Below, one piece after another: positions 43,814 through 46,196 of a stretch of 46,196 nt of DNA (positions are counted from its first letter, which is position 1; every line of letters starts with the position of its first letter). The translations under genes and the position numbers were made by a program. Source of the stretch: Gammaproteobacteria bacterium (GTDB lineage Bacteria; Pseudomonadota; Gammaproteobacteria; HIGHO2-12-38-15). The stretch covers positions 1 through 46,196 of the forward strand of contig JACREE010000083.1 in assembly GCA_016218405.1 (NCBI GenBank), given 5' to 3'. The notes beneath the pieces are model-generated. The model had not been told where the DNA came from. It searched no databases and worked only from the letters and a program-made list of their open reading frames with translations.

Positions 43814-45866
43814 TTAAATACCCATGCCCTCTTCTGGGGCGCTGATCAGAAAATCCCATGCTTGATCGGGGGTGAAGCGTTCACCCAGGGTGTGTTCATA
43901 GTGCGCGAGTTTATCCTTGATGGATTTGAACCCTACCGCGTGTGCATAGTGCATGGGGCCGCCGCGAAAAGGCGCAAAGCCTGTGCCAAATACCATGCCT
44001 GCATCAATATCGTCGGGTGTTTCAACGATGCCTTCTCGCAAACAAGCCGCAGCTTCATTGAGCATGCGCAGAACTAAGCGATCTTGAATTTGTTTGAGAT
44101 CGTATTGTTTATAATCTACCTTCTGCGAAACTTTTTTACCTTGTTGATATCGATAAAAACCCTGTTGTGTCTTTTTACCCAAGGCTTTGTTTGAAACTTT
44201 TTCTTCAAGCAAGTGAGGTACATCGCCGCCAAAGTGATGCGTGAGGTTGTTAGCAACGGACAGACAAATGTCGAGCCCCACCGTGTCGGCCAATTCGACG
44301 GGCCCCATGGGCATGCCAAAGCTGACAGCTGCTTCATCAATGACTTCAGGTGGAATGCCTTCTTGCAGTAACAATACGCACTCCATTAAATAAGGCATGA
44401 GGACGCGATTCACTAAAAAACCGGGGTGGCTTTTAACAGGCAGAGGGAGTCGGTCGATTTGTCGTACAAAAGCGATGGCTTGATCTAAATTCGCTTCTTG
44501 TGTTTTTTGGCCATGCACCACTTCCACGAGCTGCATCATGGCAACGGGGTTGAAGAAATGAATACCGACAAGGCGTTCAGGGTGCTGAAGGACCTGATTA
44601 ATTTCATCCAACGGGATACTGGAGGTATTGGTGGCCAGTAAAGCATTGGGTTTGCAGGTTTCTTCTACGTGTTTGAAAAGTGCTTGTTTTGCTTCTAAAT
44701 TTTCAAAGATAGCTTCAATAATGACGTCCGCTTGTGCAATCCCTTCACCCGTGACATCGGGCGTCAGCCTATCCATTGCTGCTTGAACAAGCTGGGGCGC
44801 TTTTAGGCGTTTTTGGAAAAGCGTGTAGGCGCGTGCGATGGCGGGTGCAATGCAGGCAGGTTCGCGATCTTGCAGTGTGACGCGCAAACCACGTAATGCG
44901 CACCAGGCAGCGATATCGCCTCCCATGGTGCCTGCGCCGATCACATGCACGTGTTTGACAGGGTGCCCTGTTTTTTTAGCTAAGGCTTTGAGGTGTTCTT
45001 GTAGATAAAATACATGAACCAGGTTATGAGATGTGTCACTGACAATGAGGCGTCCGATAGAATCGGCTTCTTCAATATAAGCTTGTTCACCGTCCACACC
45101 ATTTTTAACCCAATTTTCAAGGGCGGCATAGGGGGCTGGATACTGGTTTTGACGAATTTTTTTATTTAATTGGCGTTCAATCCATTTGCCCAGAAGGGGT
45201 CTGACCATGCGTTGATTTGTGAATTGTTGAAAAAGTGAGGCCATGTGGGCGGCAGGTTTGTTTTTAAGATAATAATGAACGGCATGGAGGAGTTGGCGTT
45301 CAGGCACTGCTTCATCAACTAAACCCAGCGCAGCTGCCTTTTTAGCGGAGATAGCTTTGCCGCTGAGGATCATATCAAGGGCGTTGGGGGCACCAATCAA
45401 GCGGGGTAAGCGAACCGTCCCCCCCCAGCCTGGGTGGATACCCAGCATGACCTCAGGTAAACCCAGTCGGGTTTTAGGGCTATCTTCTGCAATCCGATAA
45501 CGACAGGCTAAGGCTAACTCTAAGCCACCACCCAAACAGAAGCCTTGGATCATGGCTAGGGTGGGGAAGGGAAGGGCGGCCAAACGGTCAAAGATAAGTT
45601 GGCCGTGACGGATCAACTGGGCCGCTTCTGCGGCCGTTTTAAAGTCCTTAAATTGCTCGATATCAGCACCTGCAATGAAACCTGTTTTTTTTTGCAGAGG
45701 CAATGACTAAGCCCTGAGTTGATTTATCGGCGGCAAGTTGAGAGAGGAGGGTAGAAAATTCCTCGATGACTTCTTTGCCTAGGGTATTTACGCTGGCATT
45801 CTTCTTGTCTAATGTGAGCCAGGCAATGTGGTGAGCGTCGTGCGTGAGGTGCCAATGTTGAAGCAT
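43814..45866 (-). pseudogene. fadJ: Bifunctional enoyl-CoA hydratase/3-hydroxyacyl-CoA dehydrogenase, frameshifted in an A9 run
   Basis: The gene encodes about 684 residues in two frames. Frame 1 (45866-45663) gives the start MLQHWHLTHDAHHIAWLTLD up to GLVIASAKK. Frame 2 (to 43814) continues GFIAGADIEQF, the crotonase motifs CLGGGLELALACRYR and PEVMLGIHPGWGGTVRLPRL, the NAD-binding IHVIGAGTMGGDIAAWCALR, FNPVAMMQLVEVVHG and a second dehydrogenase domain. The break is at a run of nine A (nine T at 45685-45693 on the plus strand); eight would restore the frame. The domain order is that of FadJ/FadB, which perform two steps of beta-oxidation. The rest is intact, so the break is recent, a sequencing error, or rescued by slippage. 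FadJ versus FadB is not settled. Confidence 0.85.
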
Positions 45867-45905
45867 AAGAAGAGTCCATTGTGAAATTGCGAAAAATTGT
45901 ACTGC

Positions 45906-45933
45906 ATTTTAATGTATTCACGCTGTTAATCAA
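45906..45933 (-). promoter_or_regulatory. Promoter of the fadJ-like gene
   Basis: On the minus strand TTGATT and TAAAAT are 16 bases apart, with the TAAAAT 39 bases ahead of the ATG at 45864-45866. The same 123-base region must also serve the divergent partial gene at the window end. Confidence 0.45.
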
Positions 45934-45989
45934 AGCTTAAGTTGAGTCTTGTACACTAGCGGCAATCAATCAATTGGTAAGAATAAATT

Positions 45990-46196
45990 ATGAACAATAG
46001 AGAAATGAATGAATTGAATGAAGGTGTTTCTGCGCTTCTTTTATCGGCTGATAAACGCATGATTGAAAAAAACATGAAAGGGGTGGGGCAATTAGCCATT
46101 AAGTTTTTTAATTACGCTTTGTCGCAACAAGATGCGACACGACGTTTTAACATGGTTGAACAAGCGGTAGAGAAAATAAAATCGCTTGTGAAATAT
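45990..46196 (+). CDS. Unidentified protein, N-terminal 69 residues (3' end outside window)
   Basis: An ATG at 45990 opens a frame that runs to the window end without a stop. The product begins MNNREMNELNEGVSALLL and continues with a charged helical stretch ending EKIKSLVKY. GGTAAG lies upstream as a ribosome site. It is helical, without signal peptide or recognisable domain in the visible part. Confidence 0.6.
   Translation, partial: MNNREMNELNEGVSALLLSADKRMIEKNMKGVGQLAIKFFNYALSQQDATRRFNMVEQAVEKIKSLVKY

Overview
The window looks like the chromosome of a host-associated gammaproteobacterium, most likely in the Legionellales (Coxiella/Legionella relatives). Three things suggest this. Housekeeping genes with gammaproteobacterial arrangement (fmdB-DUF502-aspS-yebC-ruvCAB, rpsO-pnp, ffh/ypjD/corC-like) sit beside a bacterial mevalonate pathway operon, which is rare in gammaproteobacteria but known in Legionella and Coxiella. 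Eukaryote-like or effector-like proteins are mixed in (two Fic proteins, two ankyrin proteins, a degenerate J-domain protein). A small membrane protein resembles the Coxiella CBU_0592 family. The taxonomic placement is inference; no rRNA is present.

Layout. 1-3.4 kb: the end of an unknown gene, then two Fic-domain genes, each preceded by a repeat-rich promoter. 3.4-6.8 kb (minus strand): an ankyrin protein, a secreted C39-like cysteine peptidase and a DUF4143 ATPase with four exact-period 33-bp iterons upstream. 6.8-11.9 kb (minus): a tight five-gene mevalonate operon fni-mvaA-mvaK2-mvaD-mvk, from HMG-CoA to IPP/DMAPP; HMG-CoA synthase is not in the window. 12-15.2 kb: a TPR protein, an exported NTF2-like protein, an alpha/beta hydrolase and a methyltransferase. 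15.2-20.9 kb: an unknown single-span membrane protein and a 1,330-residue ankyrin/coiled-coil protein built from a tandem duplication, transcribed divergently from either side of a MITE-like palindrome. 21-23.3 kb: a copper-type P-type ATPase.

23.3-27.7 kb is a degraded accessory region ending at tRNA-Asn(GTT). It holds a second DUF4143 ATPase bounded by inverted terminal repeats, an adjacent 183-bp MITE with related ends, a truncated SleB-like hydrolase joined to a GIY-YIG remnant, a PhzF-family gene, a GDSL-lipase fragment, a second GIY-YIG chimera and palindromic repeats. From 27.8 kb on the DNA is mostly housekeeping: recJ; fmdB-DUF502-aspS-yebC-ruvC-ruvA-ruvB; rpsO-pnp; ffh; a shortened ypjD with a CorC-like gene; an MTH938-family gene; udk. 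These are followed by a J-like protein, a fatty-acid oxidation gene broken by one extra base in an A9 run, and the start of an unknown gene.

No phage, secretion system, CRISPR array, transposase or rRNA was seen. The best candidates for something new are the shared terminal-repeat family at 23.5-25.1 kb, the phased 33-bp iterons at 6.7 kb, the repeat array over the promoter of the winged-helix Fic gene, the duplicated ankyrin giant, and the two GIY-YIG chimeras sharing a nearly identical 88-bp block.
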